Shown one piece after another: positions 8,879-18,170 of a DNA stretch of 64,000 nucleotides; the stretch's first letter is position 1; each line of letters starts with the position of its first letter. This stretch comes from Candidatus Colwellia aromaticivorans. GTDB lineage: Bacteria > Pseudomonadota > Gammaproteobacteria > Enterobacterales > Alteromonadaceae. The position numbers and the translations under genes are program-made. The notes beneath the pieces were generated by a model that worked only from the letters and a program-made list of their open reading frames with translations, ran no database searches and had not been told where the DNA came from. Location: contig NZ_QOLD01000045.1 in NCBI RefSeq assembly GCF_003333305.1, forward strand, positions 1 through 64,000, read 5' to 3'.

Positions 8879-9076
8879 TTGAATCAGTTAAATGAGAGAT
8901 CTATATTATGTCCATACTGTGGTGATACTATTGCAGTTCTCATTGATCCATCCGACTTGAATCAGCAGTATATTGAAGACTGCCAAGTCTGTTGTAAACC
9001 AATCACTTTTTTGGTTTCTGAGCGCGTTAATGGTGAGCTTAATGTTAGTGTTTATAGTGAAGATGAAACGTTTTAA
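8879..9076 (+). CDS. CPXCG-motif cysteine-rich protein
   Basis: A 65-residue protein starts at TTG 8879, preceded by TAGGAGTCGG. It has CPYCG at residues 11-15 and CQVCC at residues 36-40, a two-knuckle arrangement that fits a zinc-binding CPXCG-type protein. The family is common in marine gammaproteobacteria and has no known function. No ATG exists near the start, and the TTG with the AGGAG box is the best choice. Confidence 0.8.
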   Translation: MNQLNERSILCPYCGDTIAVLIDPSDLNQQYIEDCQVCCKPITFLVSERVNGELNVSVYSEDETF

Positions 9077-9512
9077 TAAATAGATAGAAAGTAAATGAAA
9101 TAGACTTCTAACTTTTAGCTAGGCTGTGTTTCACAACAGATTTTAGCCAATAATTATAAGTCCTTTATTTGGTTGTTATATACCCGTAATCATTCAAAAT
9201 ACTCGATTCAGAGTACTTGAGCAATGCCAGTTTGAGGCGCGTCAATTAAATTATGGTTATTCAGGAGAATATTCTCCTGAACAACCATTCCCTGCAATCA
9301 ATGCCTTGTCTAAATCGTTTTTTTCTCCCACTGAAACATGCATTTTGAATGGTCACGGGTATATCTGATATTTCACTTATTAATAACCAACTGTTTTTGT
9401 TAGCTGTCTTCGTATAGAATCCGCCATATAATTTTACTTATTAAATATTTCCAAAAGAGTAAAGTTTAACTAACGACACCTTATTATCCTTTTCTAAAAT
9501 GACAAAAAATAA
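9077..9512. other. Intergenic region occupied mainly by a MITE-like element
   Basis: The gap between the CPXCG protein and the MYG1-like gene holds the inverted-repeat element at 9179-9363. The remaining flanks are AT-rich and show no gene. The promoter of the MYG1-like gene is expected in 9364-9512 but no clear boxes stand out. Confidence 0.5.
9179..9363. repeat. MITE-like element with terminal inverted repeats and a central palindrome
   Basis: The left end reads TATACCCGTAATCATTCAAA and the right end, in inverted orientation, ATTTTGAATGGTCACGGGTATA minus its outermost bases, so the ends match over about 22 bases with two or three differences. A perfect 22-bp palindrome (arms TTCAGGAGAAT and ATTCTCCTGAA) lies at 9260-9281. 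The element is 185 bp, AT-rich, and has no reading frame. These properties fit a non-autonomous miniature transposable element or a large REP-like repeat. Confidence 0.75.
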
Positions 9513-10379
9513 ATGAATGATATAACTATAGCAACGCACAACGGTAATTTTCATGCAGATGATGTTTTCAGTATCGCTGCACTTAAGAGCATTTACCCTT
9601 CTTTTAAACTTATACGCACTCGTAATTTAGAGGTTATCGGCAAGGCAGACATTGTGATAGATGTCGGAGGTGAATATGATCCAGAAGCTGGCCGTTTTGA
9701 TCATCATCAACGTGGTGGTGCAGGTGAGCGAGAAAATGGTATTCCTTATTCCTCTTTTGGCTTAATTTGGCAGAAATATGGTTTACAAATATGCCAGGGT
9801 AACCAAGATGTAGCAAATGCTGTTGATGCAGGTCTAGTCTCAACGATTGATGCCATCGATTGTGGTCATGTTGAAGGTGTTTCTACAGGTATTAGTTTGA
9901 GCCAAACTATTTCAATGTTTAACCCAACGTGGCAAGAAGAGAGTCACTTTGATAGATGTTTTGATGAAGCTGTTGATTTCGCATTACGTGTTTTAACACG
10001 ATTTATCGCTTCTGCTGACGGTGGTATTAGCGCGAAAGAAATTGTAGCTAAAGCGATTGATAATGCAGAAGATCCAAGGATAATTGTATTAGAAAAATAT
10101 ACCCCGTGGAAAAGAACAGTTCATGCTTTATCTGCAGAGGCTTTATATATGATTTATCCATCTCAGACGGGGCAATGGCGAATTCAAACAGTACCAGTAG
10201 AACCAGGTTCATTTGAAGACAGAAAACCACTACCTAAACCATGGGCTGGTTTATCCGATAAAGCGCTTAAAGAAGTGACAGGGATTGATGATGCCATGTT
10301 TTGTCATAATGGATTATTTATTGCGGGTGCAGAATCATTTGAAAGTACTATGAAAATGGCATCTATAGCACTTCAATAA
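9513..10379 (+). CDS. MYG1-family protein (predicted metal-dependent phosphoesterase/exonuclease)
   Basis: The 288-residue protein matches the MYG1/UPF0160 family: ATHNGNFHADDVFS at residues 7-20, DVGGEYDPEAGRFDHHQ at residues 50-66, and a late HNGLFIAGAES near residue 269. The histidines and aspartates in HADD and DHHQ resemble the DHH phosphoesterase metal site. A eukaryotic member is described as a 3'-5' RNA exonuclease; bacterial function is unknown. The ribosome binding site is weak. The gene stands alone, with a MITE-like element upstream and mscS downstream. Confidence 0.88.
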   Translation: MNDITIATHNGNFHADDVFSIAALKSIYPSFKLIRTRNLEVIGKADIVIDVGGEYDPEAGRFDHHQRGGAGERENGIPYSSFGLIWQKYGLQICQGNQDVANAVDAGLVSTIDAIDCGHVEGVSTGISLSQTISMFNPTWQEESHFDRCFDEAVDFALRVLTRFIASADGGISAKEIVAKAIDNAEDPRIIVLEKYTPWKRTVHALSAEALYMIYPSQTGQWRIQTVPVEPGSFEDRKPLPKPWAGLSDKALKEVTGIDDAMFCHNGLFIAGAESFESTMKMASIALQ

Positions 10380-10542
10380 GAATAAAGTAACTATGGAAAT
10401 TAACCCCGTAATAATTCAGATTAACTCTAATTTTTTGTAGGCTTAACTTTTTTAAAGACAGTGTCACTCAGTATAAATTGAAATATTAAATAAACCCTAT
10501 AAACTTTATAAAAGTATATTTTTTGTTAAAAAAGGAAATTAA

Positions 10543-11379
10543 ATGAGCACACTAGGCATTTCTACCGAACAACTCGAAAATCTGTCATTAAAAGCGTATG
10601 AACTAGTAATAGAATATGCACCCAGATTAGCGTTAGCTATTCTCACATTACTCATAGGTTTGTGGATCATTAGTGGGATTACGAAACTCATTAAGTTATC
10701 TATGGAGCGCTCAAAAGTTGATCCTACGTTAATTCCATTTATGAGTAGCTTGGTTTCTTGGGTACTTAAAGTGTTATTGTTTATTTCTGTTGCTTCAATG
10801 ATAGGCATAGCAACCACTTCATTTATTGCGGTTTTGGGTGCTGCTGGCTTAGCTATTGGTTTAGCACTGCAGGGGAGTTTAGCGAATTTTGCTGGCGGTG
10901 TTTTAGTGATGGTTTTTAAACCTTACAAAGTAGGTGATTTAATTGAATCTCAAGGGCATTTAGGCGTAGTTAAAGAAGTACAAATTTTTAATACCATTTT
11001 AATTGCCCCACAATCTAAACAAGTCATTATACCTAATGGAGCCACCTCTAACGGTTCAATTGTTAACTATACAGTCGAAGGAAAAATACGGGTCGACCTT
11101 ACCGTAGGTGTTTCATATGATGCCGATATTGATAAAACAAAAGCCGTATTGATGGACGTGCTGGTTGCTAACGACAAAGTTATGCAAGATCCTGCGCCTT
11201 TCGTTGGTGTTTTAGAAATGGGTGATAGTTCGGTTAATTTTGCTGTTAGACCCCATTGCTTGCCAAAAGATTATTGGGATGTTTTCTTTAGTGTTAATGA
11301 AGCCGTTAAAAAAGCACTTGATAAAAATTCTATTGCTATTCCGTTCCCACAACGCGATGTACATTTAATTCAATCATAA
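10543..11379 (+). CDS. mscS: Small-conductance mechanosensitive channel MscS
   Basis: This 278-residue protein has the length and layout of MscS: three membrane helices (about residues 22-45, 60-85 and 88-120), with the pore-lining Gly/Ala-rich helix GAAGLAIGLALQGSLANFAGGVLVM at residues 97-121, followed by the Sm-like beta domain (GDLIESQGHLGVVKEVQIFNT, then VIIPNG). The heptameric channel opens on membrane tension during osmotic downshift and sits in the inner membrane. AAAGGAAA lies before the ATG. A rho-independent terminator follows directly, so it is probably a single-gene unit. Confidence 0.95.
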   Translation: MSTLGISTEQLENLSLKAYELVIEYAPRLALAILTLLIGLWIISGITKLIKLSMERSKVDPTLIPFMSSLVSWVLKVLLFISVASMIGIATTSFIAVLGAAGLAIGLALQGSLANFAGGVLVMVFKPYKVGDLIESQGHLGVVKEVQIFNTILIAPQSKQVIIPNGATSNGSIVNYTVEGKIRVDLTVGVSYDADIDKTKAVLMDVLVANDKVMQDPAPFVGVLEMGDSSVNFAVRPHCLPKDYWDVFFSVNEAVKKALDKNSIAIPFPQRDVHLIQS

Positions 11380-11401
11380 TAGCTTAAGTTATCATTTAAA
11401 T

Positions 11402-11434
11402 GGCGTTAATATTTAAGTATTAGCGCCTTTTTTA
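11402..11434 (+). terminator. Rho-independent terminator of mscS
   Basis: GGCGTTAAT at 11402-11410 pairs with ATTAGCGCC at 11419-11427 (one G-U pair), with a short loop, followed by TTTTTTATTT. It starts 22 bases after the mscS stop. Confidence 0.85.
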
Positions 11435-11541
11435 TTTATACTTTTTTGAATGGTTTAACGGTAGTGGTCAAGCTTAGAAATGTTAAACATTCGGATACTG
11501 ATTTATTAATTTCATGCTTAAATAATTATGACAATACTGAT

Positions 11542-12103
11542 AACATTACTTTAAGACGTTCGTGCTTGTACAATATGCGCTCCACACCTAGATCACGGAG
11601 TTCGACCTGTACTTCAAATTGACTCAAAGGCCAAAATTCTAATTGCAGGTGAGGATCCCGGCAGAAAGGTTCATGAGTCAGGCATACCATTCGATGATGC
11701 CAGTGGCGATCGCCTTCGACAATGGATGGGCGTTTCAAAAGATACATTTTATAACGCAAAAAAAATTGCAATATTACCGATGGGGTTTTGTTATCCTGGT
11801 AAAGGTAAAACAGGTGATTTACCTTCCCGTGCTGATTGAGCGGTAGCTTGGCGATCTAAGCTCTTGAAACAATTACCGCAATTACAACTTACGCTTGTCA
11901 TTGGGCTATATGCGCAGTCTTACCATATTGCTCAAAATAGATTGTCACTGACTGAAACCGTTAAAGCAGGGCATAAATATTGGCCGAGTGTTGTACCATT
12001 ACCTCATCCAAGCCCAAGAAATAATGGTTGGTTAAAAAAGAATCCATGGTTCGAAGATGAAGTTTTACCTAACCTTCGTAAACTAATTATTGAATTACTA
12101 TGA
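11542..12103 (+). pseudogene. Uracil-DNA glycosylase-like gene, frameshifted and interrupted
   Basis: From about 11561 the frame reads RACTICAPHLDHGVRPVLQ and then LIAGEDPGRKVHESGIPFDDASGDRLR, a pattern of the small uracil-DNA glycosylase-superfamily proteins. A TGA at 11837-11839 interrupts it just where the family has a conserved Cys-Ala (RAD*AVAW), then the frame continues to LPHPSPRNNGWLKKNPWFE, the family's second active-site motif, and ends at 12103. At the 5' end one extra base near 11560 separates the visible start of homology (frame of AAC 11542) from the main frame. The gene therefore has at least two lesions. Repair or nucleotide-related function is the family inference. Confidence 0.7.
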
Positions 12104-12342
12104 AGAATATAACAACTTCTTTATTCTCAACCATTATTATTTTAGTTACCAAGTATGTCCAGTAACAGTTTTCTCGGTTTTGCTTCGTTACGTTATTTAA
12201 ATCATCAATTTTTGCCCGCTAAAACGGGTACTATAAATCAAGGGAAGGTATGGAGTATGACAAAACTATCAGTATCAAGGTCAGTATTATTTACGTTGCT
12301 TAGCAAAGTGCTAGGTGTTTGACAAACTTATGAGTATTTATA

Positions 12343-12579
12343 ATGATTTCACGTAAACATCACAAAATAGTATTTTCATTTTTTATGGCATTGCTTATGT
12401 CAGGTATTATGTCTTTTGCTATAAGTGTTTTTAACGTAGGCATGGTGACAAATATTATTACGCTCTGGTTACAAGCGTGGGGCTTTGCTTTTATGGTTGC
12501 TTTTCCAACGATATTTATTGTTTCGCCCATTGTTCATAAACTTGTTTCGCTTGTCTTACATGAAGAAAGCAGCACTTAG
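12343..12579 (+). CDS. DUF2798 small membrane protein
   Basis: The 78-residue protein starts MISRKHHKIVFSFFMALLMSGIMSFAISVFN and has two membrane helices (about residues 9-29 and 45-66), with a WLQAWGFAFMVAFPTIF stretch typical of DUF2798 proteins. Function is unknown. It is a single gene between the broken glycosylase gene and a long gene-free stretch. A short hairpin CCGTC/GACGG followed by TTTTAT at about 12597-12621 may terminate it. Confidence 0.78.
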   Translation: MISRKHHKIVFSFFMALLMSGIMSFAISVFNVGMVTNIITLWLQAWGFAFMVAFPTIFIVSPIVHKLVSLVLHEESST

Positions 12580-13347
12580 TATCCACTCAAATGACCCGTC
12601 TTAGAATATATTGACGGTTTTATCTGAAAGAAAACACACCGTTTAATCCAATTTAAGTAGGATTTTTCGGTGTTTAGGCTGTAATGTTTTACACGGAATA
12701 TTTTCTGACGAGATTTAAAGAAGGTAAATTGGAGGTAGTCAATACTAAATGAAAAAGCGGTATATATCCATGTTACTACAATATGTCGGATTCAGCTGGA
12801 ATTAGAAACGCCTTTAGGCAAGGCTTTGATTGAAGAGAATGGTTGTTCCATTGTCGAAATCAATAACGTAGCATAAAGCGTTTCTAAACCAGCCCTACAG
12901 GGACCCCTGATCAAATCATGTTCTTCGTTGCATCTCTTTTTAAGGGAACAACCATTAATAAAAAGATGCGCCTTGATCATGAATCGTTCAGGTGTCCTGA
13001 AACGCGCATAATGAAGTATCATGGATATATATACGATGAATGTTTTTCTATAAAATGCCAACTTTTTTTGTCCTACTATATAATTCACAAAGTTATCACT
13101 TTGTTTTAGATAGTTTTTAAGTAATTAAAATATGGTGTGAAAATATAATTATTTGTAATTAAATAGGGCAATAAAAGTTCTAGTTTAACATTGTTCTCCT
13201 TTTATTTTTAGAACCAAGCTGTATTTTCACTGTAAAAAATTGAGATTTACCAAACAAAATCAAAAAGCCATAATATTTACTTTAGCTTTTAATTATCAAA
13301 GAAAAAAGTTTATATTAAATGTTCGATAATAAGCGTTAGTTGCTTAG
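12580..13347. other. Gene-free stretch with nested inverted repeats
   Basis: No convincing gene. Several inverted repeats are present: ACACCG/CGGTGT at about 12636-12676; GCTGGAATTAGAAACGC (about 12795) against GCGTTTCTAAACCAGC (about 12878); AATGGTTGTTCC at 12838-12849 against a perfect complement at 12945-12956; and GCATCTCTTTTTAA/TTAATAAAAAGATGC around 12930-12969. The stems interlock, so they cannot all form at once. Small frames on either strand here look like chance. Confidence 0.5.
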
Positions 13348-13628
13348 ATGAGGCTAATATTGGAATCACTTCTAAAAATATTACTGATAGTTGTAACTGT
13401 GACTGCTTGCTTCTATAGCTCTAGTGTTTTTGGAATAGGGTTATGGTCTGTAGCCATTTTACTTTTGAATTTATTGTTTTCATTGTCAATATTCATGTCT
13501 ATACCCGTTACACTTGGCTAGGTTTCGTTTTGCTACACCAATTTAGCCCATTATTTGGCGTTATTTATATAAAATTTAGCGGGTATTTATATTCTTACCC
13601 AATGTTGAAGCAAACTAATATTACTTAG
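13348..13628 (+). pseudogene. Small membrane protein gene, apparently frameshifted
   Basis: From ATG 13348 a 57-residue frame encodes two hydrophobic helices (LLKILLIVVTVTACFY and WSVAILLLNLLFSLSIFM) and stops at 13519. The overlapping next frame continues in similar hydrophobic style (TWLGFVLLHQFSPLFGVIYIKF) to a stop at 13626-13628, suggesting one ancestral gene of about 92 residues with a single shift near 13505. No family is recognised and there is no good ribosome binding site. Its end overlaps the stop of the convergent RND gene by eight bases. It may also be chance. Confidence 0.35.
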
Positions 13629-16600
13629 AAATTAGCTCTTGCTCGTGGTGCTGCGCTATTTCATCGATAATCGCTTGCTGCTTTTTTTCTTCAGATATTT
13701 TACGTTCCGTTAACCAGTAAAAGAATAATGGTACAAAGAATATCGCTAAAAATGTTGCCGCTATCATTCCACCCATAACACCCGTTCCAACACTATGGCG
13801 AGCACCTGCACCTGCTCCTGAGCTTAATGCTAAGGGAACAACACCTAAAATAAAGGCAAGCGATGTCATAATAATTGGCCTGAAGCGCAAGCGAGCGGCT
13901 TCTAATGCAGCAGCGCCCGTTGTCCAACCTTCTTGTTTTTTCATTAGGGCATATTCAACAATCAAAATGGCATTTTTACTGGCTAAACCAAGTAAAGTCA
14001 CTAAACCAATTTGAAAATAAACATCACTCGTCATGCCGGTAATCCAAACAGAAACCAAGGCACCAAAAATACCAAAAGGTAAAGCCAACAGTACTGATAG
14101 CGGCAGAGACCAACGTTCATATAAGGCAGCTAGAATCAAAAATACCATGATAACTGCCATACCTAATGCAAGCGCGGTAGATCCAGAGCTTCTTTTTTCT
14201 TGATAAGCTGTTCCCGTCCATTCATAACTCATGTCTGATGGTAATATTTCTTTGGCAATACGTTCGATCTCGGCGATCGCTTGGCCTGAGCTATACCCTG
14301 GGGCTGCGCTACCTAATAGTTTCACTGCAGATAAGTTATTATATCTGTCTAGACTGTCTGGGCCACTACTGTAGTTAATTTCTGCAAAGGCAGAGATAGG
14401 TATCATCTCGCCACTATTACTTTTCACATAGATACGACCGATGTCTTTAGGACTCATTCTAAATTCAGGCTCTGCCGACATTAATACCTGCCATGTTCGG
14501 CCAAACTTATTGAAGTCATTGAGATAATAGGTTCCCATAGTTCCTGCCAATGCGTTAAAGGCATTGTTGATAGGAATATTCATAGCGCGTGCTTGTTCAC
14601 GATCAATTTTTACGGTCAATTGTGGTGAATCTGAACGCCATAACGTTTGCACTCCGGCAAGTATAGGGCTTTGCTGAGCTGCTCCCATCATTGCCTGCAT
14701 ACTTTGTTTTAATTTCTCTACACCACCGTCTCCACGGTTTTGTAGGTAAAACTCAAAGCCACCAGTACTTCCTAGACCCGGTATTGCGGGTGGATTAAAG
14801 GCTAATACTAACGCTTCATTAATATTAGCGGTTTTCATGAATAACTCACCAACCAATTGCTGTGTACTTACCTCTCTATCATCCCAATGCTTTTGAGTAA
14901 CAAAAATCGTGGCAGCGTTGTTTTTATAGCCACCACCAAGAAAGTCGAAGCCAGTAAAAGAAATAACATTTTCATTCGCTGGATTTGATTTTATCGCTGC
15001 TATTACTTCCTCTACTACTTTTTTGGTTCGTTGCAATGATGCACCGTCAGGTAAAAAAACGGCTGAAATGTAATAGCCTTGGTCTTCGTCAGGTACTAAG
15101 GAACTTGGCGTTTTCAACCACATATTTGCTGTGATTACGACCATACCAATAACAAGCAACAGTGCTAATAATCCACGGCGAAGAAAGAAGCTTACGCCAG
15201 TAACGTAGTGCCCCGTTACTTTATTAAAAAATCGATTGAACCCGTTAAAAAAAAAGTTTGTTTTTTTGTCTTCATGCTTTAATACCAATACACATAAAGC
15301 CGGTGTCATGGTTAATGCAACTAAACCAGATAAGCTCACTGAGATAGAAATGGTGATCGCAAATTGGCGAAATAACTCACCAGTTAAGCCACCTAAAAAG
15401 GCAATAGGGACAAATACCGAACATAGTACTAATACAATGGCAACAACTGGGCCGCTTACTTCTTTCATCGCTTTTATTGCCGCATCACGAACCGATATAT
15501 CTTCTTCATGCATAATGCGTTCTACATTTTCAAGTACAACAATCGCATCATCAACCACGATACCAATAGACAAAACCATACCGAATAAGGTTAAAGTGTT
15601 AATGGAATAGCCCAGCATATAAAGGCCAGCAAAAGTGCCTAATAATGATACGGGTACAGCCATCAGAGGAATTAACGTAGCACGCCAATTTTGCAAGAAG
15701 AGAAACACCACTAAAAATACTAGTATCATGGCTTCGCCAAGTGTTTTTAATACTTCTCGAATGGATACCTTTACAAAACGGGTGGTATCGTAAGGGAGTA
15801 AATGTTTGAGCCCTGATGGGAATCGAGTTTTTAATTCGGCAATGGTTTCATTAACTTCATCGGCAACATCAAGCGCATTAGCGCCAGGCTGTAAAAATAT
15901 GCCTAATAATACCGCTTTTTTACCGTTGATACGTCCATCAAAGTCATAATCTTTTGAGCCTAATTCTACTCGAGCAATATCTTTCAACCGTAATGAACTA
16001 CCATCGGTATTCGAGCGAATAATGATATCTTCAAATTCTTTTGCTGTGGTTAATCGTCCTTGTACTTTTACACTGTAAACTAATGACTGAGGACTCACTG
16101 AAGTTGGTGTTGCGCCAATTCTACCGGCAGCATATTGTGAATTTTGTTCACGTACCGCATTGCTAATTTCTTCAACAGTAACCCCTAATTGGCTCATTAC
16201 ATCAGGGCGTAACCAAATACGCATGGCATAATCTTTTGCGCCAAAAATTTGTACACTGGTAGTGCCCGGAATTCGCTTGATTTTATCAATAATGTTTAAG
16301 GTAACATAGTTAGAAGTCCATAATGCTTCACGGCTATCATCAGGTGAATAAAAGGCATGAACATGTAAAAAGCTTGATGAACTTTTAGCAACTACAACAC
16401 CTTGGCGGCGTGTTTCTTCAGGTAAACGCGCTTCTACTTGTTTAACACGGTTGTTAACATTCACTGATGCTTGATCTGGGTCAGTGCCTATTTCGAACGT
16501 AACCGTGATCGTTGTTGCACCAGCACTGGTTGATGTTGATGACATATACATCATGCCCTCAACCCCGGTAATGGCATTTTCTAAGGGGGTAGCAACTGTT

Positions 16601-16779
16601 TGTTCTAATACTTCAGCGGACGCACCAGGATACACTGCTGTAACCTGTACAACAGGGGGAGACATTTCAGGATATTGCGCAATAGATAAACTACGCATAG
16701 CCGCCAATCCGGCCAAAACAATAAAAATAGAAATGACAAAAGCAAAGATAGGTCGATCAATAAAATAACGAGAAAACAT
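13621..16779 (-). CDS. RND multidrug efflux permease, HAE1 (AcrB/MexB) type
   Basis: The 1052-residue protein has the AcrB layout: N-terminal helix FFIDRPIFAFVI-like start, a large periplasmic loop, helices 2-6, a second periplasmic loop and helices 8-12. The paired aspartates of proton transfer are in SIGIVVDDAIVVLENVER (about residue 408) and the essential Lys is in ASKNAILIVEYA (about residue 938). It would sit in the inner membrane and expel drugs or toxic metabolites by proton antiport. The adaptor gene ends 11 bases upstream, so they are one operon. No outer-membrane channel gene is adjacent; a TolC-like protein elsewhere is expected to complete the pump. Confidence 0.95.
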   Translation of the reverse strand: MFSRYFIDRPIFAFVISIFIVLAGLAAMRSLSIAQYPEMSPPVVQVTAVYPGASAEVLEQTVATPLENAITGVEGMMYMSSTSTSAGATTITVTFEIGTDPDQASVNVNNRVKQVEARLPEETRRQGVVVAKSSSSFLHVHAFYSPDDSREALWTSNYVTLNIIDKIKRIPGTTSVQIFGAKDYAMRIWLRPDVMSQLGVTVEEISNAVREQNSQYAAGRIGATPTSVSPQSLVYSVKVQGRLTTAKEFEDIIIRSNTDGSSLRLKDIARVELGSKDYDFDGRINGKKAVLLGIFLQPGANALDVADEVNETIAELKTRFPSGLKHLLPYDTTRFVKVSIREVLKTLGEAMILVFLVVFLFLQNWRATLIPLMAVPVSLLGTFAGLYMLGYSINTLTLFGMVLSIGIVVDDAIVVLENVERIMHEEDISVRDAAIKAMKEVSGPVVAIVLVLCSVFVPIAFLGGLTGELFRQFAITISISVSLSGLVALTMTPALCVLVLKHEDKKTNFFFNGFNRFFNKVTGHYVTGVSFFLRRGLLALLLVIGMVVITANMWLKTPSSLVPDEDQGYYISAVFLPDGASLQRTKKVVEEVIAAIKSNPANENVISFTGFDFLGGGYKNNAATIFVTQKHWDDREVSTQQLVGELFMKTANINEALVLAFNPPAIPGLGSTGGFEFYLQNRGDGGVEKLKQSMQAMMGAAQQSPILAGVQTLWRSDSPQLTVKIDREQARAMNIPINNAFNALAGTMGTYYLNDFNKFGRTWQVLMSAEPEFRMSPKDIGRIYVKSNSGEMIPISAFAEINYSSGPDSLDRYNNLSAVKLLGSAAPGYSSGQAIAEIERIAKEILPSDMSYEWTGTAYQEKRSSGSTALALGMAVIMVFLILAALYERWSLPLSVLLALPFGIFGALVSVWITGMTSDVYFQIGLVTLLGLASKNAILIVEYALMKKQEGWTTGAAALEAARLRFRPIIMTSLAFILGVVPLALSSGAGAGARHSVGTGVMGGMIAATFLAIFFVPLFFYWLTERKISEEKKQQAIIDEIAQHHEQELISK

Positions 16780-16790
16780 TAATCTACCTC

Positions 16791-18002
16791 TTATTTCTTA
16801 GTTGTAGACATTAACTGATCATCAGCTAAACGTATCGGCATACCCGGGAAGAAAATACGTGCCATGCCATCAACAATGACTTGGTCGCCCGCTTTTAAGC
16901 CTTCACGAATTATCCAACCATTTTCTATACTCTTTGCTTCTGTTACCCATTCACCAACAACAACAGGTGCAGGTAATGCAACAGTAATACCTTTGTCATT
17001 TTTGGCCATAACATAGACAAACTTGCCAAGACCATTATCTAAAACCGCTCTTTGGGGGACTACAAATGCATTTTCACGTACAGCGCCTTCTAATACGATA
17101 CGAACAAATTGCCCAGGTCTTAATGAAAAGTTGGGATTTGGCGTAATCGCCTGTAATTCACTGGTTCCTGTTTTACCATTTATACGTATATCGCTGAAGT
17201 TCACTTGCCCGATTTGAGGATGGAGTGAACCATCAAACAATTTTATTTTGGTTTTCCAACGGCCTTCTTCTGGCAAGGTAAGTGAACCTGCCGCGGCATC
17301 ATTACGCATTTGTAATTGCTCACGTTCTGATAAACCAAAACGCACGCGAATAGGATCAATTTGGGTTAATTGTGTTAACAGTACTTCTGGGCCTGAAACA
17401 TAAGTGCCTTCAGACACTAATTCACGGCCAACAATACCGGTAACAGGAGATGTTACCTTGGTATAATCTAAACGTAATTGCGCTTGATCTAAGTTAGCTT
17501 GCATCGACTTAACATCAGCTAAGTTAATATCAACACTCGAAATTGCATTGTCTAACTCACGTTGTGAAATTGAGTTTTTCTCACGTAATGGTTTTATTCT
17601 GTTAACTTCACGTTGGGCTTGTTTGAGACGAACCCTAGCAGCATTTAAGTCGGCTTTACTCTTTGCCATTTCAGCGGCATAAGTTTTAGCATCTAAACTA
17701 AACAATGACTGCCCAGCAGTGACTTTATCACCTTCACTAAAATTCCGAGTTTGTAAAATCCCCGAAACTTGAGCACGAATTTCTACTTCTTTTGCACCAG
17801 ATAAAGTGGCAGGCAATTCAATACTAAAAGGGACTGATTGGGTTGTCATACTCATAACAGTCACTGCTGCAGGTTGCATCCCTGCAGGTGCAGACTGTTG
17901 TGCTTGTTCACAGCCTGTTAGTGATACGCTGGATGATAACAATAAAAGAGCACTAAAAAATGGTTTTAGCTGGCCACTTAACATAAAACGAAATGTTGAC
18001 AT
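16791..18002 (-). CDS. RND efflux periplasmic adaptor (membrane fusion lipoprotein)
   Basis: I take the ATG at 18000-18002, giving 403 residues beginning MSTFRFMLSGQLKPFF; the longer frame adds an improbable N-terminus. A lipobox LTGC (Cys about residue 31) shows lipidation. The layout is that of AcrA/MexA: barrel-sandwich strands (EIRAQVSGILQTRNFSEGDKVTAGQSLFSLD), an alpha-hairpin of coiled coil (about residues 90-155), then the second half lipoyl strand (DYTKVTSPVTGIVGRELVSEG) and the beta-barrel. It links the permease to an outer-membrane channel. The gene is the first of the pair and is read divergently from the TetR gene across two matching operators. Confidence 0.93.
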   Translation of the reverse strand: MSTFRFMLSGQLKPFFSALLLLSSSVSLTGCEQAQQSAPAGMQPAAVTVMSMTTQSVPFSIELPATLSGAKEVEIRAQVSGILQTRNFSEGDKVTAGQSLFSLDAKTYAAEMAKSKADLNAARVRLKQAQREVNRIKPLREKNSISQRELDNAISSVDINLADVKSMQANLDQAQLRLDYTKVTSPVTGIVGRELVSEGTYVSGPEVLLTQLTQIDPIRVRFGLSEREQLQMRNDAAAGSLTLPEEGRWKTKIKLFDGSLHPQIGQVNFSDIRINGKTGTSELQAITPNPNFSLRPGQFVRIVLEGAVRENAFVVPQRAVLDNGLGKFVYVMAKNDKGITVALPAPVVVGEWVTEAKSIENGWIIREGLKAGDQVIVDGMARIFFPGMPIRLADDQLMSTTKK

Positions 18003-18077
18003 AAAAAACCTATAAGTAAATGACCAAATACATAATAACAACAAGGATTACAGATTTAGCACAAATTGAAACAATAT

Positions 18078-18100
18078 GTAAACTAGTCGGTGTAGTTTAC
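18078..18100. promoter_or_regulatory. Operator 1 of the TetR/efflux divergent promoter
   Basis: GTAAACTAGTCGGTGTAGTT with its last three bases TAC forms an imperfect palindrome (GTAAACTA...TAGTTTAC). A near copy lies at 18117-18141. Both sit in the 168-base gap between the adaptor gene and the TetR gene, the usual place for an AcrR-like repressor. Confidence 0.75.
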
Positions 18101-18116
18101 ATATTTTTATTGATAA

Positions 18117-18141
18117 GTAAACTAGACAGTGTAGTATTTAC
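18117..18141. promoter_or_regulatory. Operator 2 of the TetR/efflux divergent promoter
   Basis: GTAAACTAGACAGTGTAGTA followed by TTTAC repeats the pattern of operator 1, with the same left half and an imperfect right half. Spacing between the sites, start to start, is 39 bases. The sites probably serve both the pump operon and autoregulation of the repressor. Confidence 0.72.
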
Positions 18142-18170
18142 ACATAATTTAAAACTTTAAAATTAGTCAT

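Noticed and set aside
12155-12322. Possible 55-residue gene before the DUF2798 gene
   Set aside because: No ribosome binding site, no family resemblance and no conservation evidence; likely chance.
15236-15610. Plus-strand frame of 124 codons inside the RND permease gene
   Set aside because: It is a shadow of the minus-strand permease, which has all family motifs.
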